Positions 52,643 to 60,512 of a stretch of 61,086 nt of DNA are shown here, in pieces (within the stretch, counting starts at the first letter, position 1; each line of letters begins with the position of its first letter). The position numbers and the translations under genes were made by a program. The notes beneath the pieces are model-generated. The model was given only the letters and a program-made list of their open reading frames with translations, made no database searches and was not told the DNA's origin. Source of the DNA: an uncultured Muribaculaceae bacterium (GTDB lineage Bacteria > Bacteroidota > Bacteroidia > Bacteroidales > Muribaculaceae); NCBI GenBank assembly GCA_910584125.1, contig CAJTXU010000019.1:1-61086 (forward strand), given 5' to 3'.

Positions 52643-54600
52643 ATCACGATTCTTTCAGATTCGTGGATATACATGTCGTCGCCCTCCTTGACCGAGAACG
52701 CCTCGTAGAAGGGTGTGATGTTCTTGAGCGCGACGTTGACGCGGTTCATGGCCAGCGAATGCGGATCGGTCTGGGTGCGGAGCAGAATGTTCTCGGGCCT
52801 TATGTTGCCCGCCCATACGCCTCCATACGAAAGATAGAACCTCTGCAGGGGCGAGAAACCGTCGATCTCCCGCCTGTCCATGTCGCGGGTCGCGTCGAGA
52901 AAAGCCGTGAGCGCGACACGCAGACCGCCTTGGTCGGCGATGTTCTCGCCGAGAGTGAATGTGCCGTTGGCGTGTATTCCGGGTGCGACCTCGACGGCGT
53001 CAAACTGCTGAACGAGCCTCTCGGTCAGGGCGTTGAACTTCCGCTCGTCCTCGGCCGTCCACCAGTCGTTGAGGTTGCCGTAGCGGTCATACTTCCTGCC
53101 GCTGTCGTCGAAGCCATGCGTCAGTTCATGGCCGATGATCACGCCGATGGCGCCGTAGTTGAGCGCGTCGTCGGCCGTGATGTCGAAGAATGGCGGCTGG
53201 AGTATTCCGGCCGGGAAGCATATCTCGTTGTTGCGCGGCGAGTAATAGGCGTTGACCGTCTGGGGGAACATGAACCACTCCTCCTTGTCGACCGGTTTGT
53301 GGAATTTCTTGAAATTGTCGAGGGTGTACCATATCGAGGCGGCGAGCACATTGTCGTGGTACGACCGCGCGGGGTCGATCTCGATCTCGGAGTAATCCTT
53401 CCACTTGTCGGGATAACCGATCTTGGCCTTCAGGGTCGAGAGCTTCTCGAGCGCCTTGGCCTTTGTCTCGGGGCTCATCCATGACAGATTCTCAATATGG
53501 CGGCCGAGCGAGCGGCGGAGATTCTCTACGAGCGTCACCATGTATGTCTTGCTCTCTTCCGAGAAATGGCGCTTGACATAAAGCTGGCCCACGGCCTCGC
53601 CAAACATCGAGCACGGAATCGACATGGCCCGTTTCCAGAGCGGGTCTCTGTCTTCCTTGCCCGACATGACGCGTCCGTACATCTCGAAGTCGGCCATGGC
53701 GAAGTCGTCGGAGAGGACTCCGGTCGACGACGAGATGGCTCCGAAGAGCAGCATGTCCTTTATCTGCCGCTCGGAGAGGGTGTGGATATAGCTGTTGATG
53801 AAATCGTTGTAGCCGGGCGAGAGGACGTTTATCTCAGTTATGCCCTCGATGCCGAGGTGCGACAGAATGCCCTTTATGTCGAACGACGACTCGCGGCATA
53901 CCTCCTCGAACGGGCGTATGTTGAAGCTCTTCAGCGGGTCGCGCCAGTCCTCGCGCGCCTTCTTGTGGCGCGCGAACTCGGTCTCGATGGCGATTACGTT
54001 ATCGCGGATGCGCCCGGCACCTGCGTCGTCGAAGCCCGAGAGCCTCATGATCTTGAAGATGTAGTCGCGATATGCGTCGAGAATACGCCGGTTGTTGTCG
54101 TCGTCCACAAGATAATAGTCGCGGTCGCCGAGTCCGAGGCCAGTTTCTCCGAGATGAATGATGTATACGTCGGAATCGCGCGGATCTCCGCCCATGGCAA
54201 GATTGATGAACGCATTGTCGATGCCCAGGGCGAGCCATGCCATTGTCTCCGACAGGTTTTCGCGCGTTGTCCGCTCGATGCGCTCAATCATGGGCTGGAT
54301 CGGGGCACTGCCCTCACGGTTGCGGCGGTCCATGTCCATGGCCTGCGAATAGAGGTCGGAGATCTTCTGCGCGATCGTGCCCCTTACCTTCGAGTCCGGG
54401 TCTTCGGCAAGACTCTGGAAGATTCTCCTTGTGTTCTCGCGAGCCTCGTCGTCAAGGAGCTTGAATATACCATTCGACGCCTCTTCGGGTTTGAGCGGAT
54501 GGCGTTCCTTCCATCCGCCGGCTGCATATCGGTAGAAATCCTGCCGGGGGTCGGCCGAGGTGTCGAGATTGTCAAGATTGATTCCGTGTTTCATACTCAT
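52636..54600 (-). CDS. pepO: M13 family zinc metallopeptidase (PepO-like)
   Basis: A 654-residue neprilysin-type oligopeptidase. The zinc site is HELTH at 491-495 with the third ligand in GENIADQGG (about 550). NAYYSPRNNEICFPAGILQPPFF and the C-terminal region NVALKNITPFYEAFSVKEGD are conserved. Unlike most bacterial M13 enzymes I know, the start MSMKHGINLDNLD has no signal peptide or lipobox, so it would act on peptides inside the cell, unless an upstream start is used; the repeat-filled gap upstream gives none. Confidence 0.93.
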   Translation of the reverse strand: MSMKHGINLDNLDTSADPRQDFYRYAAGGWKERHPLKPEEASNGIFKLLDDEARENTRRIFQSLAEDPDSKVRGTIAQKISDLYSQAMDMDRRNREGSAPIQPMIERIERTTRENLSETMAWLALGIDNAFINLAMGGDPRDSDVYIIHLGETGLGLGDRDYYLVDDDNNRRILDAYRDYIFKIMRLSGFDDAGAGRIRDNVIAIETEFARHKKAREDWRDPLKSFNIRPFEEVCRESSFDIKGILSHLGIEGITEINVLSPGYNDFINSYIHTLSERQIKDMLLFGAISSSTGVLSDDFAMADFEMYGRVMSGKEDRDPLWKRAMSIPCSMFGEAVGQLYVKRHFSEESKTYMVTLVENLRRSLGRHIENLSWMSPETKAKALEKLSTLKAKIGYPDKWKDYSEIEIDPARSYHDNVLAASIWYTLDNFKKFHKPVDKEEWFMFPQTVNAYYSPRNNEICFPAGILQPPFFDITADDALNYGAIGVIIGHELTHGFDDSGRKYDRYGNLNDWWTAEDERKFNALTERLVQQFDAVEVAPGIHANGTFTLGENIADQGGLRVALTAFLDATRDMDRREIDGFSPLQRFYLSYGGVWAGNIRPENILLRTQTDPHSLAMNRVNVALKNITPFYEAFSVKEGDDMYIHESERIVIW

Positions 54601-54655
54601 AATAAGTAATAAGTAAGAAGTATTAAGTAATACGTAAAGTAAGAAGAAAGAAGTA
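54600..54655. repeat. AAGTAATAAGT repeat, third copy
   Basis: AATAAGTAATAAGTAAGAAG, then TATTAAGTAATACG and AAGTAAGAAGAAAGAAG lie directly upstream of the pepO start codon. Confidence 0.7.
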
Positions 54656-54705
54656 AAACGGGCAATGTCACAACGATAGTCTCGGACTATGCTTTAAGCC
54701 TCAGA

Positions 54706-54746
54706 CCTCAGACCTCAGACCCATATCTCAGACCTAAGACCTCAGT
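54706..54746. repeat. CCTCAGA tandem repeat upstream of pepO, at the ABC-F 3' end
   Basis: CCTCAGA recurs every 7 bp three times, then CTCAGAC and AAGACCTCAG follow, running into the ABC-F stop codon. Confidence 0.75.
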
Positions 54747-56727
54747 TTTGAAGTTCTTCAAGATCCATAGTGGCTTTCTCCCAGTATGCCATGGCGGTCT
54801 CGAGACCGCGCTTGGCCTTGTCGTAGCGTTCGAGAGTCTGGGGCGACGAGTCACCGACCGCGAGGGCTGCCTCCGCGTCGGCGAGTTCTTTCTCCTTGGT
54901 CTCCACCTCCTGCTCGGCCGCTTTCACCGCCTTCTCGGCACGGCTGATCATGCGGGCGCGCTCCTTCTGCTCTGCATAGCTGAGCTTGCGCCCGGCCTTG
55001 GCGTCGGGGGCGGTGGGCGTCTGATTGGCGGCCGACTGAGACTCGGTGGGCCTTCCGGTCGTCGTGTCGGTGTTCCTGCTGCCTGTCGGCGACTTGCTTA
55101 ACTCGAGCTGGCGAAGGCTGTCGAGGTTCTTCTTGCGCAGGAAGTCGTAGATGCCGCCGAGATTCTCGCGGACGTGGCCGCCGCCGAACTCATAGACCTT
55201 GTCGACGAGACCGTCGAGGAAATAACGGTCGTGGCTCACGACAATCACCGTGCCGTTGAAATCGCGTATCGCCTCCTTCAGCACGTCCTTGGTCACAATG
55301 TCGAGATGGTTGGTGGGCTCGTCAAGAATGAGGAAATTCACTGGTTCGAGCAGCAGTTTGATCATGGCGAGGCGGGTTTTCTCGCCGCCCGATAGGACGC
55401 TGACCTTCTTGTCGGAGGCCTCGCCGCCGAACATGAACGCGCCGAGAATGTCGCGCACGCGGGTGCGCATGTCGCCGGTGGCCACGTTGTCGATCGTCTC
55501 GAACACCGTCAGCGAGCCGTCGAGAAGCTGCGCCTGGTTCTGCGCGAAATATCCTATCTTGACGTTATGGCCTATCTTCAGGTTGCCGGTGAAGGGAATC
55601 TCGCCCATGATGCACTTGACGAGCGTTGACTTTCCCTCGCCGTTCTTGCCGACGAACGCCACCTTCTCGCCGCGGCGGATGGTGAACTCGGCGTGGTCGA
55701 ACACCTGGTGGTCGCCGTATGCCTTGCCGACATCCTCGAGAATCAGCGGAAAATCGCCCGAGCGCGATGCCGGCGGGAACTTGAGGCGTAGGCGCGAGTT
55801 GTCGACCTCGTCGATCTCGATGGGCACGATCTTCTCGAGCTGTTTGACGCGGCTCTGCACCTGATTGGATTTCGTGGCCTTGTAACGGAAACGCTCCACG
55901 AACGACTCGATGTCGGCTATCTGCTTCTGCTGGTTCTCATAGGCGCGGCGCTGCTGCTCGACGCGCTCCTTGCGGAGTTCGACGAATTTCGAATAGTTCA
56001 CCTTATAATCGTAGGCCTTGCCGCAGGAGATCTCGATGGTGCGCCGGGTCACGTTGTCGAGGAACGCCCGGTCGTGGCTGACGAGCAGCACGGCCTTGGC
56101 CTTGGTGAGCATGAACTGCTCGAGCCACTGGATGGACTCTATGTCGAGGTGGTTCGTGGGCTCGTCGAGAAGCAGCACGTCGGGACGGCGCAGCAGGATC
56201 TTGGCGAGCTCGATGCGCATGCGCCAGCCGCCGGAGAACTCCCGGGTGGCGCGTCCGAAATCCTCGCGGCTGAAACCGAGGCCCGTCAATGTGGACTCTA
56301 TCTCCGCATCCATGTTCGACGCTCCCTCGATGTCGAGCCTCTCGTTGAGGTATGTTAGACGGTCGATCAGCGCATGATATGCCTCCGATTCGTAGTCGTC
56401 GGAATCGGCGAGCTGCTGCGACACGCGCTCAATCTCCTGCTTGATCGAGATCAGGTCGTCGAACGCCTTGCGCGTCTCGTTGATGAGGGTGGTGTCGTCC
56501 GCAAGGTTCATCTGCTGAGGCAGATAACCGATGGTTAGGTCGTTTGGTTTGCCTATTGATCCGGAGGTCGGCGTCTCGAGTCCGGCGAGGATCTTGAGCA
56601 AAGTCGACTTGCCGGCACCGTTCTTGCCGGTGAGCGCGATACGGTCGTTGTCGTTGATCACGAAACTGATGTCGTTGAACAACGGCCTCGCCGAAAACTC
56701 TACGCTTAGATTGTTAATAGAAATCAT
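54742..56727 (-). CDS. ABC-F family ATPase (Uup/YdiF-like)
   Basis: A 661-residue soluble protein with two ABC ATPase domains and no membrane segment. Walker A motifs: GKNGAGKS (34-41) and GKNGEGKS in the second domain; both have signature (FSGGWRMRIELA, LSGGEKTRLAMI) and Walker B (LLLDEPTNHLD, LILDEPTNHLD). A charged linker (about 245-310) joins them, and a C-terminal coiled coil (about 575-660, KAVKAAEQEVETKEKEL) follows. ABC-F proteins bind the ribosome to rescue stalled translation or protect it from antibiotics; which role applies here is unclear. Confidence 0.95.
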   Translation of the reverse strand: MISINNLSVEFSARPLFNDISFVINDNDRIALTGKNGAGKSTLLKILAGLETPTSGSIGKPNDLTIGYLPQQMNLADDTTLINETRKAFDDLISIKQEIERVSQQLADSDDYESEAYHALIDRLTYLNERLDIEGASNMDAEIESTLTGLGFSREDFGRATREFSGGWRMRIELAKILLRRPDVLLLDEPTNHLDIESIQWLEQFMLTKAKAVLLVSHDRAFLDNVTRRTIEISCGKAYDYKVNYSKFVELRKERVEQQRRAYENQQKQIADIESFVERFRYKATKSNQVQSRVKQLEKIVPIEIDEVDNSRLRLKFPPASRSGDFPLILEDVGKAYGDHQVFDHAEFTIRRGEKVAFVGKNGEGKSTLVKCIMGEIPFTGNLKIGHNVKIGYFAQNQAQLLDGSLTVFETIDNVATGDMRTRVRDILGAFMFGGEASDKKVSVLSGGEKTRLAMIKLLLEPVNFLILDEPTNHLDIVTKDVLKEAIRDFNGTVIVVSHDRYFLDGLVDKVYEFGGGHVRENLGGIYDFLRKKNLDSLRQLELSKSPTGSRNTDTTTGRPTESQSAANQTPTAPDAKAGRKLSYAEQKERARMISRAEKAVKAAEQEVETKEKELADAEAALAVGDSSPQTLERYDKAKRGLETAMAYWEKATMDLEELQN

Positions 56728-56889
56728 ACGGCAAAATTACACAAGGTGCGTTATCATACTGTAGTTTAGGGTTTTATGTAGTTTTTGAAAATGGGTTGGA
56801 CAATAATTCGGAAACATTCTGAGGCCGAGAAGCGCGGTTGCGACAATTTCGGGGGCTGAACGGAGAACCGTTCCCTTCATATTGGAGCG

Positions 56890-57591
56890 TCATTTTTCCT
56901 TCTTGATCTGGACGTCGTAGAGCATCGTGTCCGAGGTCTGCGACTTCCATTCGTCCACTATCTTCTGGAGCTCTTCTTTTGTGATGAGTTCTTTTGTCTC
57001 CTCCTTTACGACCTCCCATCCGGATCCCTTGACACGCTTTTTGACGAACTTGAGATTATAGGTCAACATCGTTGTCGAGGGATTGCCGTCAATTGTCGAT
57101 GAGAAGAGCTGATATAGCTTGGAGAGCTTGCGCCCGTCATTCTCCGAGAGTTTGTTGTCGATGTAGCCGTCTGTAGTGTACAGCCTCATCAGAACCGCGA
57201 TGTTGTCGTCGAACCAAGAGAGAGGACCGCGATAGGTCGCTCTGATTCCATGGGCCTGCGAACCGGCTAATCCGACAGCACCCTCGCCTATACCTCCCGA
57301 ATACGTTGAGACTGATTCGAATTTCCCGATTTCACCGCTTGTACTCTTGAACATAAGATTGTCGTCTCTGCCGATCACGATTGCATTGTCGTATATTAGC
57401 TTGAAGTCGAAACTCTGTTTGTCCTCCTGGAGTCTGAACCGAATATGGCTCTTGCCTCCGAGAATAGACTCCCACGAGGTGTAGACGATTCGATTTCCGG
57501 TGAACTCGTCTATCTCATCCTTTTCGATTTTCATCGCCACGCTGGAAAGAGATGTCAGCAGCATAGCGAGTAGAATAAGTTTCCTCACCAT
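56890..57591 (-). CDS. Exported hypothetical protein, 233 residues
   Basis: A signal peptide (1-18, MVRKLILLAMLLTSLSSVA) and a beta-rich body; no domain I recognise. The C-terminal third is Lys/Glu-rich. It begins 1 bp after the XRE repressor gene ends, so both are one transcript. It may be a cargo gene of the mobile element. Confidence 0.75.
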   Translation of the reverse strand: MVRKLILLAMLLTSLSSVAMKIEKDEIDEFTGNRIVYTSWESILGGKSHIRFRLQEDKQSFDFKLIYDNAIVIGRDDNLMFKSTSGEIGKFESVSTYSGGIGEGAVGLAGSQAHGIRATYRGPLSWFDDNIAVLMRLYTTDGYIDNKLSENDGRKLSKLYQLFSSTIDGNPSTTMLTYNLKFVKKRVKGSGWEVVKEETKELITKEELQKIVDEWKSQTSDTMLYDVQIKKEK

Positions 57592-57592
57592 T

Positions 57593-57952
57593 TTATTTTG
57601 ATTTGAGTTGATTTTCGAGTTGCTTGATTCGCTCGTTGAGCGATGAGATTGAGGTGTCCTTTGCGTTGAGGGCCCCCTGTAGCGTAGCGATTGTGTCGAG
57701 GAGCATATTCATTCTCTCCACCTCTTTACACTGAGATTTCAGCATTTCCCCACTGTCTCGGAGAAACCAATCCGCAGACAAATCCGGAAAGGCCGCAAGT
57801 GTATTGCGAATTACTTTTGCCGAAGGCTCTGTCCCTTTTTGAAACATAGAGCCGATTACAGATTGGGAAACTCCAATCTTGATTGCGAACTGCCTATCCG
57901 ACATCTTATATGTCGCAATTATTTCTCTGATTTTTGAATTTAGCGATTCCAT
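57593..57952 (-). CDS. XRE-family repressor with C-terminal leucine zipper
   Basis: A 119-residue protein with an N-terminal HTH (about 10-60; KMSDRQFAIKIGVSQSVIGSMF contains the turn, recognition helix at GVSQSVIGSMF) and a C-terminal coiled coil (about 76-119, LLDTIATLQGALNAKDTSISSLNERIKQLEN). This layout is typical of phage and integrative-element repressors in Bacteroidota. Its start faces the promoter of 58121. Confidence 0.9.
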   Translation of the reverse strand: MESLNSKIREIIATYKMSDRQFAIKIGVSQSVIGSMFQKGTEPSAKVIRNTLAAFPDLSADWFLRDSGEMLKSQCKEVERMNMLLDTIATLQGALNAKDTSISSLNERIKQLENQLKSK

Positions 57953-57988
57953 CTTCGTAGCTCGATATGTTAAAATTCCTTAAATCAG

Positions 57989-58040
57989 CAAAAATAATCG
58001 TGTATACGTTTGGATATAATCGTAAATGCGATTAACTTTG
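57989..58040. promoter_or_regulatory. Divergent promoter region with operator-like palindromes
   Basis: Plus strand: TTTG at 58009-58012, 20-bp spacer, TAACTTTG at 58033-58040, driving 58121 with a leader of about 75 nt. Minus strand: TATTTTTG at 57996-57989 as a -7 element for the XRE gene. The palindrome AATCG-TAAATG-CGATT (58018-58033) overlaps the plus-strand -7 element, and ATAATCGT occurs twice (57994 and 58016). These look like sites for the XRE repressor. Confidence 0.7.
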
Positions 58041-58120
58041 CATCATCATTCAAACAACACTGCAAATATAGTGAATTTGGGTGAAAAATCAAACTCGTAA
58101 ACCTACAAAAAACATCGACT

Positions 58121-58741
58121 ATGAAGAAAGAAGAGACGGCGGTAATCGCCACAAGTGAAGAATCGGCAATCAACGCAACAGCCGACAACCGCAACGAGGA
58201 AAAGACCTCCTACGCAATCATAGCCAAAGACAAGGATTCCTTCTGTAATATCGCGCACTACATCGTATTCTACGGACTGAATATGTCCGCATTTCCCGAT
58301 AAACTCGCCGTCGTCGTAGAATGCGACGAGGACGACGACATCAACGTAATCACACAACGAATCGGAGACCGATACCAGAATGCAATCGTGTCTATCCAAA
58401 GCGTCGAAGAAGTCGCCGAAACTCCCGAAGAGGTCATCAATCTGGACTACGCGGATGCCAATACACTGCGCGGAGTCTGCCGTCTCCTGCTCGACAGGCA
58501 GCACAACACATTGGACGAGGGCTATCGTCTGCAAGACGAACTCGACGAGATCAAGAGTGAACTCGAAGACTGCAAGAGAGAACTGGAAGAGTGCCGCAAG
58601 AAACTCGAATCCGGAAAGAAGGGCGAGGATTACTACTACAAGCGGTTCCGCGAGGAAGAGGATCGCGCGGGACAACTGCGCAAGCTGCTCGGGTCGATCG
58701 CTGTGATCGCCGACATGGGCTGCAAAGAGCCCGAACTGTAA
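58121..58741 (+). CDS. Coiled-coil hypothetical protein, 206 residues
   Basis: A soluble acidic protein with a coiled coil at about 128-185 (LQDELDEIKSELEDCKRELE). No named domain. First gene of the rightward accessory transcript. Confidence 0.75.
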   Translation: MKKEETAVIATSEESAINATADNRNEEKTSYAIIAKDKDSFCNIAHYIVFYGLNMSAFPDKLAVVVECDEDDDINVITQRIGDRYQNAIVSIQSVEEVAETPEEVINLDYADANTLRGVCRLLLDRQHNTLDEGYRLQDELDEIKSELEDCKRELEECRKKLESGKKGEDYYYKRFREEEDRAGQLRKLLGSIAVIADMGCKEPEL

Positions 58742-58812
58742 CCCCCCTCCAAAGTCAAACCAACCGGCCGAAAGATACAGTCCTTTTTTGAGGACAGGTG
58801 AGGCGTGCCTTA

Positions 58813-58886
58813 GGAATGTGGTGTAAGTGAGCACGGCGTGCGAGTAGGACGCACGCAGGAGAGGGGTTCGATTCCCCTCCATTCCA
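58813..58886 (+). ncRNA. Aberrant tRNA-like gene with extended anticodon stem
   Basis: A tRNA-like cloverleaf: acceptor GGAATG/CATTCC (6 bp, plus a T-C mismatch), a canonical T-arm GGGG-TTCGATT-CCCC, D-stem GTG/CAC with a loop lacking the usual GG pair, and an anticodon arm of 7 bp (GCGTGCG/CGCACGC) with a loop AGTAGGA that has G instead of U at position 33. Total about 74 nt; discriminator A58886; CCA not encoded. It may be a decayed or specialised phage-type tRNA. Confidence 0.7.
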
Positions 58887-58917
58887 CAACCAGAGTAGAG
58901 AACCTTGACAGTGACTA

Positions 58918-59092
58918 CCCGATGCGTTCGGGCAAGACAATGGGAATATAGACGCGTAGAGCGGCCAAGCTGAAAGGATGGTCCCGCGCGTCGCAAGTGG
59001 CCCGGAAGGCCACGAGGCCGTCAAGCCGCCGACGGCCAGCCGAAAGTGGCGGCATGTGATTAATTGAGATTATGGCCCGGCATCGCAGCCGG
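58918..59092 (+). ncRNA. GC-rich structured RNA candidate with H-type pseudoknot
   Basis: Between the two tRNA-like genes, no coding frame is convincing, but stems line up: 58918-58922/58928-58932, 58951-58956/58987-58992, GTGGCC/GGCCAC (58997-59002/59008-59013), and GGCCGTC/GACGGCC (59016-59022/59031-59037). The latter's loop AAGCCGCC can pair with GGCGGC at 59048-59053. A last hairpin CCGGC/GCCGG closes near 59077-59092. Confidence 0.6.
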
Positions 59093-59109
59093 AGCACGAT
59101 ATATTTCAG

Positions 59110-59183
59110 AACGGCGTAGCTCAGATGGCAGAGCGGTCTGCGAAACAGATGCGTCGATGGTTCGAATCCATCCGTCGTTCCCA
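59110..59183 (+). ncRNA. tRNA-like gene with 5-nt anticodon loop
   Basis: Acceptor AACGGCG/CGTCGTT, D-arm GCTC-AGATGGCA-GAGC with GG, T-arm GATGG-TTCGAAT-CCATC, and C59180 as discriminator followed by an encoded CCA (59181-59183). The anticodon stem GTCTG/CAGAT leaves only CGAAA as loop; opening one pair gives a 7-nt loop with anticodon GAA (Phe) but C at position 33. G59109 could pair with the discriminator C, as in tRNA-His. Confidence 0.8.
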
Positions 59184-59200
59184 ATCAAATACAAACCAAG

Positions 59201-59419
59201 ATGGAAGAGAATATCAGAACAGCGACACTCGGGATAGCCGAGGAGTTGCGCGGGATGAACCCCGGCGAAATCATCTACTTCCCCATCCCGGAATACAATT
59301 ACAATTCTATACGGGTAGCTCCCAAGACTACTCTGATGAGGGAAAGGCTCGACGGCTGGAAATTCTCCGTCAAGCTTGATATTGACAACAGACGTGTGGC
59401 AGTAACGAGGACCGAGTGA
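59201..59419 (+). CDS. Small hypothetical protein, 72 residues
   Basis: A short soluble protein with a central GEIIYFPIPEYNYNSIR segment and a C-terminal KLDIDNRRVAVTRTE strand pair; no known domain. It starts 17 bp after the tRNA-like gene and its TGA overlaps the next ATG, so the two small genes are coupled. Confidence 0.75.
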   Translation: MEENIRTATLGIAEELRGMNPGEIIYFPIPEYNYNSIRVAPKTTLMRERLDGWKFSVKLDIDNRRVAVTRTE

Positions 59420-59658
59420 TGGCACGGATGACAGCGGTAAATCCCAAGGAGATTCTGTTGGAGAACATACTGCTCTTCATGGAGGACCAGAAGTTCGGCA
59501 AGGAGCTGTCGGCGCGGATAGTCGGAGGCGAGAAGAAACTTGAGAACCTGATCGCCGCCGGCAAGATAGACGCCGACAAGAGAAACGGAAGCGCCAACGG
59601 CAAATGGTTCTGCAACGCCGCCCAGGTGCTGAGACATTGCCGGAACATGCGTAAGTAA
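59419..59658 (+). CDS. Small hypothetical protein, 79 residues
   Basis: A helical, basic protein (MARMTAVNPKEILLENILLF) with a GKWFCNAAQVLRHCRNM end that resembles the short DNA-binding proteins of Bacteroides mobile elements (AlpA/excisionase-like size) but without a sure match. The start ATG overlaps the TGA of the preceding gene. Confidence 0.75.
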   Translation: MARMTAVNPKEILLENILLFMEDQKFGKELSARIVGGEKKLENLIAAGKIDADKRNGSANGKWFCNAAQVLRHCRNMRK

Positions 59659-59680
59659 CACCAACAAACACAACATAGAC

Positions 59681-59860
59681 ATGGCAAAGAAAATAATCGC
59701 GCGAGCAATCGCGGTGCTGCTGATGCTTCCCGCATTGGCGGTGTTCAACGAGAACGTAACGACCATACACTACAACTTCATCGCGCTTGCATACTGCGCG
59801 CTGATGGTCAAGTATGGCGAAAGAATACTACCAATTCGATGGGTAAAGAAGAACCTGTAA
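59681..59860 (+). CDS. Small membrane protein, 59 residues
   Basis: ATG at 59681 to TAA at 59860. It has one strongly hydrophobic stretch (AIAVLLMLPALAVF) near the N terminus, a second weaker one (FIALAYCALMV), and a basic end (WVKKNL). It follows the previous gene by 22 bp. Possibly a small holin- or toxin-like membrane peptide; nothing specific can be said. Confidence 0.65.
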   Translation: MAKKIIARAIAVLLMLPALAVFNENVTTIHYNFIALAYCALMVKYGERILPIRWVKKNL

Positions 59861-59883
59861 GGAACTGTTAGTAAATCAGCCTG

Positions 59884-59957
59884 CCCGTGAGGGTAGTATA
59901 GACAGATTTTAAGAATTTGAAACATTATTGAGAGTGCCTCAGAAAGCCCGTGAGGGT
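59884..59957 (+). repeat. Two GCCC-GTGA-GGGT mini-hairpins
   Basis: GCCCGTGAGGGT occurs at 59884-59895 and 59946-59957. Each can form three G-C pairs plus a G-T pair capped by GTGA, a GNRA tetraloop. Confidence 0.6.
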
Positions 59958-60007
59958 CATGGCATCATCATTCGAACAACCCCGACCGGGCGGGTAATCC
60001 CGGACAC

Positions 60008-60129
60008 GGAGACGAGACGCCGATAAATGCCGTCGGCATCATTTTGGATATGCTCGGAATGTTGGATATAGATTATTTATTTGGGTTATTAGATTTCCGG
60101 TTGCGGGGTCATTCCCGTCGTCTCCACCA
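60008..60129 (+). ncRNA. Novel tRNA-like structured RNA, copy 1
   Basis: Acceptor-like stem GGAGACG (60008-60014) pairs with CGTCTCC (60119-60125), followed by A and an encoded CCA (60126-60129). Inside: a hairpin GCCGA/TCGGC (60019-60023/60033-60037) with 9-nt loop TAAATGCCG; a long-range stem CGGAA/TTCCG (60055-60059/60095-60099) enclosing about 35 nt; and a T-arm-like hairpin CGGG/CCCG (60104-60107/60114-60117) with loop GTCATT. See the finding for comparison with copy 2. Confidence 0.6.
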
Positions 60130-60512
60130 ATCAAGCCCATGAGAAGACGGGCGATAGGTCTTCCCCTCTTTGATGTGTTGTGAGGGTACGAAATCGAGAC
60201 AACACAATTCCAGCCGGGGCGCAAGGACCACCATACAGCGGCGGTGGCTCGTGAGATTTGGCCGCGCCCAGCCCCGCCTTTTTTTAAGTTCGCTTCAAAG
60301 CTCTGACAGCCGGAAAGACGGCAGGACTCCGAAACCGCGCGGGGAAATATCCGCCGCCGCGCACCCCGGACGCTTGATTGCAGGACGGGTTTCCGATAGG
60401 TTGCGGCCTCGGAACCGCCGGAGTCACCCAGCAAGTTTTCTTCATGATAAACAATGTGAAATTCTTTATATGATTCATCAGAGCCGCGCCGCAGTGATGC
60501 GTTGCGGCCATT

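Noticed and set aside
58951..58992. Third tRNA (Phe-like) between the two tRNA-like genes
   Set aside because: A short GTAGAGCGGCC...CTGAAAGG stretch resembles part of a tRNA-Phe, but no T-arm or acceptor pairing was found.
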